Shown piece by piece: positions 8,400-16,034 of a DNA stretch of 44,063 nt. The DNA is from Pseudomonadota bacterium. Its GTDB lineage: Bacteria > Pseudomonadota > Gammaproteobacteria > Xanthomonadales > Xanthomonadaceae. The position numbers were made by a program, and so were the translations under genes. The stretch is taken from assembly GCA_963205495.1 (NCBI GenBank), contig CAUJIN010000049.1, positions 1-44,063 on the forward strand, given 5' to 3'. The first letter of the stretch is position 1; the number at the start of each line of letters is the position of its first letter. Below the pieces are notes generated by a model. It saw only the letters and a program-made list of their open reading frames with translations, ran no database searches and was not told the origin of the DNA.

Positions 8400-8924
8400 T
8401 CAGTCCTCCAGTCCTTCCTCGCGCAACCGGGCTTTGACTTCATCCAGCCCGCGATAGATCAGTTTGCGGGCCGCATCCAGCGTCAACCCGCTCATGTCCG
8501 CCACTTCCTGCAGGCCGAAACCCTGCAGATAGAGCTGCAGCGGGCGTCGCCGGCGTACCGGCAGGGCCTCGATGCAGCGCGCGACGGCCTCTACCTTCAG
8601 CGTCTCTGCGGCAGCAAGCTCCGGCCCGGGGCCGCTGGCTGCCAGTTCCGCTCCGCTTTCGCCTTCCGGCAGCGGCTCGGCGGCACGCACCTGGGCGCGC
8701 CGTACCGCATCGACGATGGTCGTGACCACCACTCGCTGGATGTAAGACGCAGGAAACTCCGCGTTTGGGTCACGCTCGATCGCCTTCCACAGCCGGATGC
8801 GCACCTCCTGCTCCACGTCATCCGGATCAATCCCGTGGATATTCAGTGCGTTGGATGCAATATGGGCGCGCACCCGGGAAGCGAACCGGGTGAGCAGTTC
8901 GTTCAGCTTCGCTTCCAGACTCAC
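8400..8924 (-). CDS. RNA polymerase sigma-70 family (ECF-like) factor
   Basis: This 174-residue protein has a region-2-like segment (about 10-75: DPDDVEQEVRIRLWKAIERDP...YIQRVVVTTIVDAVRR) and a region-4-like helix-turn-helix (about 115-170: LPVRRRRPLQLYLQGFGLQEVADMSGLTLDAARKLIYRGLDEVKARL). A variable linker rich in Ala/Glu joins them; regions 1 and 3 are missing, as in ECF sigma factors. The start is a GTG overlapping the upstream glycosyltransferase stop (GTGA), so the genes are translationally coupled. Its regulon is unknown. Placement between a glycosyltransferase and a one-TM protein suggests control of an envelope function. Confidence 0.82.
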   Translation of the reverse strand: MSLEAKLNELLTRFASRVRAHIASNALNIHGIDPDDVEQEVRIRLWKAIERDPNAEFPASYIQRVVVTTIVDAVRRAQVRAAEPLPEGESGAELAASGPGPELAAAETLKVEAVARCIEALPVRRRRPLQLYLQGFGLQEVADMSGLTLDAARKLIYRGLDEVKARLREEGLED

Positions 8925-9958
8925 GCCTTTTGCCCCGCATCACGCGACATTTCCGCCAACCCGCCGACCCGCGCCTGCCAGGGCGTGGCAGCCTCGGCAA
9001 AGGTTCCCGTGCGCGCCGGATGGAAGGCATCGAGCAGGTACAGCGGGCGCGCCTTGGTTTCGACGTAGAGCCGCCCGAGGTACTCGCCGATGATCCCCAG
9101 CGCCATCAGCTGCACGCCGCCGAGGAACAGGATCACCGCCATCAGCGAGGGATAGCCTGCCACCGGATTGCCCCATAGCACGGTCTTGGCCACGATCCAC
9201 AGGCCGTAGGCGAAGGCGAGCAGCGCGGTGGCGAGTCCCGCGTAGGTGGCCACGCGCAGCGGCGCGGTGGAAAAGGAGGTGATGCCCTCCAGCGCGAAGT
9301 TCCACAGCTTCCAGTAGTTGAACTTGCTGGCGCCCGCGTGGCGCGGGTCGCGGCGGTAGGGCAGCGCGCATTGGCGGAATCCGACCCAGGCGAAGATGCC
9401 TTTCATGAAGCGCTGGCGTTCGCGCAGGCCGCGCAAGGCCTCGAGCGCGCGCCGCGTCATCAGGCGGAAGTCGCCGGTGTCGGGCGGGATCGGCGTCGAC
9501 GAAAGGCGCTGCATCACCCGGTAGAAGGCCGCCGCGGTGGCGCGCTTGAGCCAGCTCTCGCCATCGCGTGCAAGGCGCTGGCCGTAGACCACATCGAAAC
9601 CTTCACGCCACTTCGCAAGAAACTCGGGAATGAGCTCGGGCGGATCCTGCAGGTCGGCGTCGATGACCAGCGCCAGGTCGGCGTCGATCTGGTCCAGGCC
9701 CGCGGTCAGCGCGGCTTCCTTGCCGAAGTTGCGCGCCAGGCGCAGCGCCGCCACGCGCGGGTCACGTTCGGCGAGGTTGCAGATCACCTGCCAGGTGGCG
9801 TCGCAGCTGCCGTCGTCGACGTAGAGGACGCTGCCCTCGGCATCCAGCGCGTCGAACACGGCCGCCAGTCGCGCGTGGAACTGCGCGAGCACCGCCGCCT
9901 CGTTGTAGGCCGGCACCACGACGGCGAGCGTCGGGCGCGCGGGTTGTGAATGATCCAT
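8921..9958 (-). CDS. Family 2 glycosyltransferase, polyprenyl-phosphate type
   Basis: This 345-residue protein resembles GtrB/DPM1-like enzymes that load a sugar from a nucleotide donor onto a polyprenyl phosphate at the inner membrane. The GT-A core (about 10-230) shows VVVPAYNEAAVL, LYVDDGSCDATW, the metal-binding DADLQDPPE and the acceptor-side TGDFRLMTRRAL. Two hydrophobic segments follow (about 235-260 and 270-300), then the LGRLYVETKARP signature common to this group. I chose the ATG at 9958 because GGGAG lies seven bases upstream; the TTG two codons earlier is too close to it. It starts the three-gene unit with the sigma factor. Confidence 0.87.
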   Translation of the reverse strand: MDHSQPARPTLAVVVPAYNEAAVLAQFHARLAAVFDALDAEGSVLYVDDGSCDATWQVICNLAERDPRVAALRLARNFGKEAALTAGLDQIDADLALVIDADLQDPPELIPEFLAKWREGFDVVYGQRLARDGESWLKRATAAAFYRVMQRLSSTPIPPDTGDFRLMTRRALEALRGLRERQRFMKGIFAWVGFRQCALPYRRDPRHAGASKFNYWKLWNFALEGITSFSTAPLRVATYAGLATALLAFAYGLWIVAKTVLWGNPVAGYPSLMAVILFLGGVQLMALGIIGEYLGRLYVETKARPLYLLDAFHPARTGTFAEAATPWQARVGGLAEMSRDAGQKA

Positions 9959-9985
9959 CAGCAAACTCCCGCAAGACCGCGCATG

Positions 9986-10735
9986 CTACTGCGCCGGCAC
10001 GCTCTTGCCACAGCACTCCTCCAGCCAGGACGCGCCGCCGAGCTGGCGCACCTGCCGCGCGATCCAGGCTCGTCGGCGCAGCAGGTAGGCCGAGGGAGCC
10101 TCGACGCGCAGCCTGCGCGGATTGGGCAACACCGCGGCCAGCAGCGCTGCCTGCTGCGGATCGAGCTGCGCCGCATCGCGCCCGAAGTAGTGGCGCGATG
10201 CGGCCTGGACGCCGTAGATGCCGTCGCCGAATTCGGCGAGGTTGGCATAGACCTCCAGGATCCGCCGCTTGGGCCACAGCAGCTCGATGGCCAGGGTGTA
10301 GTAAGCCTCGACGCCCTTGCGCAGCCAGCTTCGCCCGCTCCAGAGAAATAAATTCTTGGCTGCCTGCTGGCTGATCGTGCTGGCACCGCGCAGGTACGCG
10401 CGCTGGCCGCGCGCGGCCACGACGCCGGAAATCGCATCGACATCGAAACCGTGATGCTGCGGAAACTTCTGGTCCTCGGCCGCCACCAGCGCGATCGGCA
10501 CGGCCGGCGACATGGCGTCCAGGTCGATCCATTCATGGCGCAGCCGGAAGCCCGGTTCGGCGCGCATTTCCCACTGGCGCGCCAGCATGAAGGCGCTGGT
10601 GGGCGGATCCACGAAGCGCAGCAGCAGCACCGGTGCAAGGCTGGCCAGCACCAGCAGCACGAGCGCCCACGCCGCACGCCGCCACCCGCGTCGCCGCGTG
10701 CCATCCGGCTTGAAGCTGCTGCGGCGCGTCACCAT
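9986..10735 (-). CDS. mtgA: Monofunctional biosynthetic peptidoglycan transglycosylase
   Basis: MtgA polymerises lipid II into glycan strands. The 249-residue protein has an arginine-rich cytoplasmic start, one membrane anchor (about 20-40) and a GT51 domain. The catalytic glutamate is E87 in VAAEDQKFPQHHGFD, and the second signature is GASTISQQAAKNLFLW followed by KGVEAYYTLAIELLWPKRRILEVYANLAEFG. The ATG at 10735 is supported by the family length of about 240 residues; the longer open frame runs antisense through hslO. The protein lacks a transpeptidase domain. Confidence 0.94.
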   Translation of the reverse strand: MVTRRSSFKPDGTRRRGWRRAAWALVLLVLASLAPVLLLRFVDPPTSAFMLARQWEMRAEPGFRLRHEWIDLDAMSPAVPIALVAAEDQKFPQHHGFDVDAISGVVAARGQRAYLRGASTISQQAAKNLFLWSGRSWLRKGVEAYYTLAIELLWPKRRILEVYANLAEFGDGIYGVQAASRHYFGRDAAQLDPQQAALLAAVLPNPRRLRVEAPSAYLLRRRAWIARQVRQLGGASWLEECCGKSVPAQ

Positions 10736-10738
10736 AGT
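10710..10738 (+). promoter_or_regulatory. Candidate hslO promoter inside the mtgA 5' end
   Basis: TTGAAG (10710-10715) and CATAGT (10733-10738) are spaced by 17 bases and would start transcription near 10745, about 21 bases before the hslO ATG. The -10-like box overlaps the mtgA start codon on the other strand. Only 30 bases separate the two start codons, so a promoter inside mtgA is expected. Confidence 0.5.
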
Positions 10739-10765
10739 TCCCGATCCGTCGAACGAGCCATCGCC

Positions 10766-11662
10766 ATGTCCTCTCCCTCCCGCGTCCACGAGGACGTCCT
10801 GCACCGGTTCCTGATCGAACGCGCCAACGTGCGCGGCGTGCTGGTGCGCCTGCACGAAAGCTGGGAGGCGGTTCGCGCCAGCGGCGACTATCCCGCCGAG
10901 GTGGCGCGCGTGCTCGGCGAATCGCTGGCGGCCACCGCGCTCTTCGGCGGCCACCTCAAGGTGGACGGCCGGATTTCGCTCCAGCTCAAGGGCCCGGCCT
11001 CGCTGCGCACCGTGTTCGCAGAGTACCGCGATCCGGGCCTGCTGCGCGGCCTTGCACGCTGGGTCGAACCGGTGCCTGCGCCGCTGACGCCGCGCCAGTT
11101 CGGCGCAGATGCCCTGCTCGCGCTCACGGTCGAAACCCGCCTGCCCAGGCAGCGCGATCCGGTGCGCTACCAGGGCCTGGTGGGGCTGGATGCCGACAGC
11201 CTCGCCGCCGCCTGCGAACGCTATTTCTCCCAGTCCGAGCAGCTGCCGACGCGCCTGCTCCTGATCCAGGACGGGGACCGGGCCGCAGGCCTTCTGCTCC
11301 AGCCGCTTCCCGGCGAGGACGGGGATGCGGACGGCTGGACGCGCGTGCAGGCGCTTTTGGAAACACTCACGCCGCAGGAGCTGCTCGGGCTTCCCGCCGA
11401 GACCCTGCTCTACCGACTGTTCCACGAGGACGGCGTGCGGCTCCTTTCCGAGCAGGCGCTCGCCTTCGGCTGCACCTGCTCGCGCGAGCGCGTGGGCCAG
11501 ATGCTGCAGGGCCTGGGCGAGGCGGAAGCGACGGCGGCGATCGAAGGCGACCAGGCCACCGTCACCTGCGAATTCTGCGGCCGCAGCTACGGCTTCGACC
11601 GGATCGACATCGCCGGCCTGTTCGCCCTGCCCTCGGCGCCCGGCCCGAGCACGCCACAGTAG
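10766..11662 (+). CDS. hslO: Redox-regulated holdase chaperone Hsp33
   Basis: Hsp33 binds unfolding proteins under oxidative stress after its C-terminal zinc site is oxidised. The 298-residue protein shows the N-terminal substrate-binding fold and the four zinc cysteines: C236 and C238 (FGCTCSRERV) and C268 and C271 (CEFCGRSYGFD). The CxC...CxxC pattern is intact, so redox switching should be preserved. The ATG at 10766 gives the usual length. It is convergent with the GGDEF-EAL gene, with only five bases between the stop codons. Confidence 0.95.
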   Translation: MSSPSRVHEDVLHRFLIERANVRGVLVRLHESWEAVRASGDYPAEVARVLGESLAATALFGGHLKVDGRISLQLKGPASLRTVFAEYRDPGLLRGLARWVEPVPAPLTPRQFGADALLALTVETRLPRQRDPVRYQGLVGLDADSLAAACERYFSQSEQLPTRLLLIQDGDRAAGLLLQPLPGEDGDADGWTRVQALLETLTPQELLGLPAETLLYRLFHEDGVRLLSEQALAFGCTCSRERVGQMLQGLGEAEATAAIEGDQATVTCEFCGRSYGFDRIDIAGLFALPSAPGPSTPQ

Positions 11663-11667
11663 CGCGC

Positions 11668-14643
11668 TCAGCGCCCCGCCAGCCCCTCGCCGAGCAGATC
11701 GTGCAGGGAAGCGGGCCGCGCCAGCAAGAACCCCTGCCCGCAGGTGCTGCGTCCGAGGTTCTTGATCAGGCGCAGCTGCTCCTGGGTTTCGATGCCCTCG
11801 GCGATGATCTCCAGCCCCAGCTCGGTGCCCAGCGCGTGGATTGCGCGCAGCACCGTGGGCGAATTTCCGGGATCGGCGCTGTCGAGCGGGCTGATGAACG
11901 AGCGGTCGATCTTGAGCGCCTGCAGCGGAAACTGGTGCAGGTAGCTCAGCGAGGAATAGCCGGTGCCGAAATCATCCAGCGCCACCGTGACGCCGTAGCT
12001 GCGCAGCCGGTCCATCAGCGCCCTGCTGTGCTGGGGATCCTCCAGCAGCACCCGTTCGGTGATCTCGATGCGCAGCTGCGCCGGATTGAACCCGACCGCG
12101 TCCATGCGGTACAGCAGCGCCTCGACGAACTGTGGCGCGCGGAAATGGCGCGCACCGACGTTGATCCCGAGGTACGCATCACGACCCAGCAGCGCCTCGG
12201 CCTTCGCGAAGGCGGTGTCGAACACCTGCCAGTCGATTTCTTCCGACAGGCCGGACTCCTCGGCCTGGGCCAGAAAGGCGCCGGGCGCAAGCAGCCCGTG
12301 CTGCGGATGCCGCCAGCGCAGCAGGGCCTCGTAGCCCGCGATCCGCCCGTCGTCGAGATGGAAAATCGGCTGGAACACCGGCTCGAATTCGCGCCGGCTG
12401 ATCGCGCGCCGCAGGTTGCCCTCCAGCTCCATCTGCATCAGCACCTGGCCGCGCAGGGTTTCGTCGAAGATCTCGAAACGACGCCGGCCGTTCGCCTTGG
12501 CGCGGTACAGCGCCACATCGGCATCGCGCAGCAGCTCCTCGGCGGTTCGGTAGTGCGGCTGGGCGAAGGTGATGCCGATGCTGGAGGAGCTGTAGATTTC
12601 CTTGCCTGCGATGTGGAGCGGCTCCTCGAGCGCGCGGATGATCCGCCGCGCGGTGTCCTGTGCCTCCTGTGCCGCATCGCGCGCCTCCAGCAGGATCGCG
12701 AACTCGTCGCCACCCAGGCGGGCGATCATCGCCCCTTCCGGCAGCCGGGTCCGGATGCGCGCCCCCGCGGCCTTCAGCAGCTCGTCGCCCACCAGGTGCC
12801 CCACCGAGTCGTTCACCACCTTGAAGCGGTCCAGGTCGAGGAACAGCACGGCAAAGGCACACGCCACCGGATCGCGGCGGTAACGCTCCAGCGCGCGGGT
12901 CATGCGGTCGAGCAACAGGGCGCGATTGGGCAGCCCGGTCAGCGTGTCGTGCAGCGCGGTATGGCGCAGGCGGCGTTCGGCGCGCTCGCGCTCGGCGATC
13001 TGTTCGCGCAAGGTGGCGTTGGTGGCCGCGAGCGCCTCGGTGCGCTCGCGCACGCGCTCTTCCAGCGCCACGTTGGCCTCGCGCAGGGAATCGGCCTGGC
13101 GCTTGCGCTGCAGGGCGTTGGCGATGTGATAGGAAACGAAGGTGAGGATATCCTGCTCGCGCTTGCCGTAGCTGTGCTCGTGGTCGTAGCTCTGCGTAAC
13201 CATCACGCCCACGGTGCGCTCGTCGTAGATCAGGGGAACGCCGAGCCAGATCAAGGCCGTCGCGCCGTAGGAGCGCGCCTCGCCCCGGTCCTCGAGCGAC
13301 TGGATCAGGGCGCGATCGGCCAGCAGCGGCTGGCCGGTGCGCAGCACGTACTCGGTCAAGCCTTGCCCGAGCGTGCGCGACTGGCGCACCAGATCGCGTG
13401 CATCGACCGAATAGGGGAAGTCCAGCCGCTCGCCATCTTCGGACCGCAGCGCGATGTAGAAATTCTGCGCATGGATCAGCTCGCCGATGACTGCGTGCAG
13501 AGAGGCGTAGAACACATCCAGGCTGCTGCTGGCGGAGCCCAGTTCGGCAATGCGGAACAGCGCCGCCTGAAGTTTCTCGGCGCGCTCGCGCTCCTGCACC
13601 TGGCGCAGCAGCGCCTGGTTGGCGGCCTTGAGATCTTCGGTGCGTTCGCGCACGCGCAGCTCGAGATTCTCGTGCGAGCGCACCCGGTCGAGCGCGGTGG
13701 CGACGTGCTGGGCCACGAAGTTGAGCAGGGCGCGGTCCTTCTCGCCGTAGCGCCGCCGCCGGTCATAGCTTTGCACCACCAGCACGCCGATGACCTCGAC
13801 GCCGCGTTGCATCGGAACGCCCAGCCAGGCCTCGCTGCGCGGTCCGAAACCCTCCGGCTTGAGCCCGTGCTCGGCCAGCAGCGCGTCCGACGGCCCCATC
13901 ATGGCCTTGCCGGTACGCAGCGCGTGAAGCGTCAGCGAGCCTTCCCACTGGCTCGCGGGAAATTCCCCGGAACTGGGCGGGTCGGGATCGACGCGGTCGC
14001 GGAAATAGGGCAGCGAAAGCATCTGTCGCTGCCCGTCGTAAAGCGCGATGTAGAAGTTTTCCGCATACATGAGCCCGGCAACGATGCCGTGCAGTTCGGC
14101 CAGCACCACGCCCATCTCGCGCTCGCCGCTGGCGAGATCGGCGATGCGGTAGAGCGCGTACTGGAGCCGCTCGGCCTCGGCCAGCTTCTCCATGGCCTGG
14201 CTCAGGCGCTCCAGCTCCAGCGCCCCGGGCAGGCGCTGGGCGAGGATGCGCGCCGCGGCCTCCAGCGCCTCGCGCCGCTCCGCATCCAGCTCCCCGCGGA
14301 AACGCGTGACGAGCACTCCCGGCCGATTCTCGCGATCCCCCAGCGCCAGCACGAGCCAGCCCGCCGGCGCTGGCGCCTCCGGATCGCGCCAGAAGGCCAA
14401 TGCCAGCGGATCGGCCACTTCCCGGTCCATGTTTCCCGCACCGGCACACCATTCAAGCGCCCCTGCGGCATCGCGTACATACAGGCCGTGCGCGCTGCCG
14501 TCCATGCGCGAACGCGACCACGCCAGCAACGAGTCGAGCAGCGACTTGACCCGATTGCCGGAAAGCACCAGCTCGGAGCGTGCGACTTCCGCGCCCTTCG
14601 CGGTCGCCGCCTCCTCCACCGGTTGTGCATTGCCGTGTTGCAT
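11668..14643 (-). CDS. GAF-GAF-GGDEF-EAL cyclic-di-GMP signalling protein
   Basis: This 991-residue protein has no obvious membrane segment. Two GAF sensor domains (about 165-320 and 365-518) are each followed by a heptad-like coiled linker with the repeated text VRERTE. A GGDEF domain follows (about 562-725, motif GGDEF at 644-648), then an EAL domain (about 740-985). The cyclase motif RLGGDEF is intact, but the RxxD product-inhibition site just upstream is absent. The EAL side keeps EALLRW (772-774), EITERVLL, DDFGTGYSSL, KIDRSFI and AEGIET, so phosphodiesterase activity is likely. Both activities may exist, with the GAF pair choosing between them; that part is inference. I set the start at the ATG at 14643, just behind GGGGGA. 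Confidence 0.9.
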   Translation of the reverse strand: MQHGNAQPVEEAATAKGAEVARSELVLSGNRVKSLLDSLLAWSRSRMDGSAHGLYVRDAAGALEWCAGAGNMDREVADPLALAFWRDPEAPAPAGWLVLALGDRENRPGVLVTRFRGELDAERREALEAAARILAQRLPGALELERLSQAMEKLAEAERLQYALYRIADLASGEREMGVVLAELHGIVAGLMYAENFYIALYDGQRQMLSLPYFRDRVDPDPPSSGEFPASQWEGSLTLHALRTGKAMMGPSDALLAEHGLKPEGFGPRSEAWLGVPMQRGVEVIGVLVVQSYDRRRRYGEKDRALLNFVAQHVATALDRVRSHENLELRVRERTEDLKAANQALLRQVQERERAEKLQAALFRIAELGSASSSLDVFYASLHAVIGELIHAQNFYIALRSEDGERLDFPYSVDARDLVRQSRTLGQGLTEYVLRTGQPLLADRALIQSLEDRGEARSYGATALIWLGVPLIYDERTVGVMVTQSYDHEHSYGKREQDILTFVSYHIANALQRKRQADSLREANVALEERVRERTEALAATNATLREQIAERERAERRLRHTALHDTLTGLPNRALLLDRMTRALERYRRDPVACAFAVLFLDLDRFKVVNDSVGHLVGDELLKAAGARIRTRLPEGAMIARLGGDEFAILLEARDAAQEAQDTARRIIRALEEPLHIAGKEIYSSSSIGITFAQPHYRTAEELLRDADVALYRAKANGRRRFEIFDETLRGQVLMQMELEGNLRRAISRREFEPVFQPIFHLDDGRIAGYEALLRWRHPQHGLLAPGAFLAQAEESGLSEEIDWQVFDTAFAKAEALLGRDAYLGINVGARHFRAPQFVEALLYRMDAVGFNPAQLRIEITERVLLEDPQHSRALMDRLRSYGVTVALDDFGTGYSSLSYLHQFPLQALKIDRSFISPLDSADPGNSPTVLRAIHALGTELGLEIIAEGIETQEQLRLIKNLGRSTCGQGFLLARPASLHDLLGEGLAGR

Positions 14644-14871
14644 TGTCCCCCGGTCCGCATGGCAGTCGCGCAAGCGACATTTCCTATGCCGAACGCGCCC
14701 CCACCTGCCGTCCGGCGCTGGATGTTGCAGCCGGCACTGTACCGGCCTTCCTAGTGTCACGTCTGGCTGCGGCCGTGTCCATGACCGGATCGCCGAGGCG
14801 TGCGCTGCCGCGCAGCACGCGATTCTGTTCCCGCCCGCTGGCCGCAGGAGCACGGCGATGCGGCGTTTCAA

Positions 14872-14900
14872 TTGTTAAACACGCATGAAAACACTAGAAT
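14872..14900 (+). promoter_or_regulatory. Candidate sigma-70 promoter
   Basis: TTGTTA (14872-14877) and TAGAAT (14895-14900) are separated by exactly 17 bases in a locally AT-rich patch. This is among the best consensus matches I found in the window. Transcription would start near 14907, giving a leader of about 60 bases before the ATG at 14968. Confidence 0.65.
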
Positions 14901-14920
14901 CGCTGCACTGCCGCATTCGT

Positions 14921-14942
14921 GTGCCGAAGGGAACTTCGGCAC
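14921..14942 (+). promoter_or_regulatory. Leader hairpin upstream of the exported-protein gene
   Basis: GTGCCGAAG and CTTCGGCAC form a perfect 9-bp stem closed by a GGAA loop. It lies in the predicted leader, six bases before the only ribosome-binding-like sequence (AGGAAG, 14948-14953). It is not followed by a T-run, so it is more likely an RNA-stability or translation-control element than a terminator. Confidence 0.5.
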
Positions 14943-14967
14943 GGCTCAGGAAGTCCCACGCCGCCCC

Positions 14968-15987
14968 ATGCACGCGCTTCCACACCATCGTCCCGCCCCG
15001 CTCGCGCGCCTGATCCTGGCCGCGATCTGCGCGTGGGCGACTGCGGCGGGTGCGGCCGACTCCCTGGCTGGCCCATCCGGGCACGAGGGCGACGCCAAGG
15101 TACTGCCCGTGCTCAACGCACAGAGCGGCCGGGTCGAGGCGCTGCTGCTGCTGGAACCGGACGGCAGCGGCATGGCTCCGCTCGATCGCATGTTCCCGGG
15201 GTCTTCCGTGCTGCCCGGCCTCGGCGTCCGGATCGGCACACCCGACGGCGGACGCCTCCACGCCAGCCTGCAGCCGGACCACAACGCGGGCCTGGCCCTG
15301 CTCTGCAACCAGGGTGTGCAGGTCGCCGCAACGCTCGGACCGCTGAGCCAGCAGTGCCTGCTGGCCCGGATCGGCGCACCGGACGATCCGCTGGCGGGCG
15401 CTGTTCCGCGTCCCGGCCTTGCGCTGGATGCCGGTTGGCGATCCCCCGGCGGCGCGATGGACATGAGTTTCGGGCTGTCCTGGCTCGACGGCCCACTGCG
15501 TGGAGCCGCAGGCTCTCTCCTGCCCGCGCCCGGCGAACTGGCGCAGCCACTGTCTCCACTTCCGCCGCTGGCACCGCTGACCCTGGGCGATATGCGGATG
15601 AAATCGGCCTACTGGACCGGACGCTTCGACCTCGGCTCCCAGAGCGCGATCCACGCCGGAGCGAGCCTGGGTTCGCAGGAAATGAACCTGCTGTTCGGCG
15701 GGCCGCTGCGCTGGGATACCACAACCGTCACCTTCGGCGTCGATTTCCGCGGCCTCAGCGGGCGTCTGACGGGCCGCCTGATCGAACTGCCGCAAGGCCA
15801 GGGAAGCTTTCGCGGCCTGGATCTCGGCTTCTCCTGGCGCACGCCCTGGCAGGGAGAGCTGAGCTTCGGCGCCCGGAATCTCCTCGACCAGACGCCAGAC
15901 ACCAGCAAGTGGCCGCTGTCGGAACTGCCGGCACTGGAAGCGCCCGGCGGACGCACGCCCTACGTTCGCTACAAGCAGGACCTGTGA
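14968..15987 (+). CDS. Unrecognised exported protein with barrel-like C-terminus
   Basis: I do not recognise this 339-residue protein. Residues about 10-30 (LARLILAAICAWATAAGAA) make a good signal peptide. The mature part starts with a mixed region that has the only cysteines (LLCNQG, QQCLLARIG). From about residue 215 the text alternates polar and hydrophobic residues in short strands (SAYWTGRFDLGSQSAIHAG, TVTFGVDFRGLSGRLTG, LDLGFSWRTPWQGELSFGARNLLD), as in outer-membrane beta-barrels; ARNLLDQTP resembles the last strands of TonB-dependent receptors. The chain ends in leucine rather than phenylalanine. The ribosome-binding-like AGGAAG is 14 bases from the ATG, unusually far. A strong promoter and a leader hairpin suggest regulated expression. 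Confidence 0.7.
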   Translation: MHALPHHRPAPLARLILAAICAWATAAGAADSLAGPSGHEGDAKVLPVLNAQSGRVEALLLLEPDGSGMAPLDRMFPGSSVLPGLGVRIGTPDGGRLHASLQPDHNAGLALLCNQGVQVAATLGPLSQQCLLARIGAPDDPLAGAVPRPGLALDAGWRSPGGAMDMSFGLSWLDGPLRGAAGSLLPAPGELAQPLSPLPPLAPLTLGDMRMKSAYWTGRFDLGSQSAIHAGASLGSQEMNLLFGGPLRWDTTTVTFGVDFRGLSGRLTGRLIELPQGQGSFRGLDLGFSWRTPWQGELSFGARNLLDQTPDTSKWPLSELPALEAPGGRTPYVRYKQDL

Positions 15988-15992
15988 TTCTC

Positions 15993-16016
15993 CGCCCCGG
16001 AACACCGTCGGGGGCG
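15993..16016. terminator. Hairpin between convergent genes
   Basis: CGCCCC (15993-15998) and GGGGCG (16011-16016) form a 6-bp stem with a 12-base loop in the 47-base gap between the exported-protein stop and the plsB stop. There is no T-run. It is a weak call supported by position. Confidence 0.35.
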
Positions 16017-16034
16017 TAGCACCGACCTGCGAAT

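Larger units (their letters stand above)
14644..14967. other. Divergent intergenic region
   Basis: This 324-base stretch separates the GGDEF-EAL gene (minus) from the exported protein gene (plus). The part from 14644 to about 14860 shows no coding gene or clear repeat; an open frame runs into it from 14800 but has no ribosome binding site. The right part holds a clear promoter and a leader hairpin, listed separately. Confidence 0.6.

Noticed and set aside
11701..14754. A 1017-codon open frame on the plus strand
   Set aside because: It is antisense to the GGDEF-EAL gene, whose domains and catalytic motifs are clear. The antisense product has low-complexity composition and no start signal.
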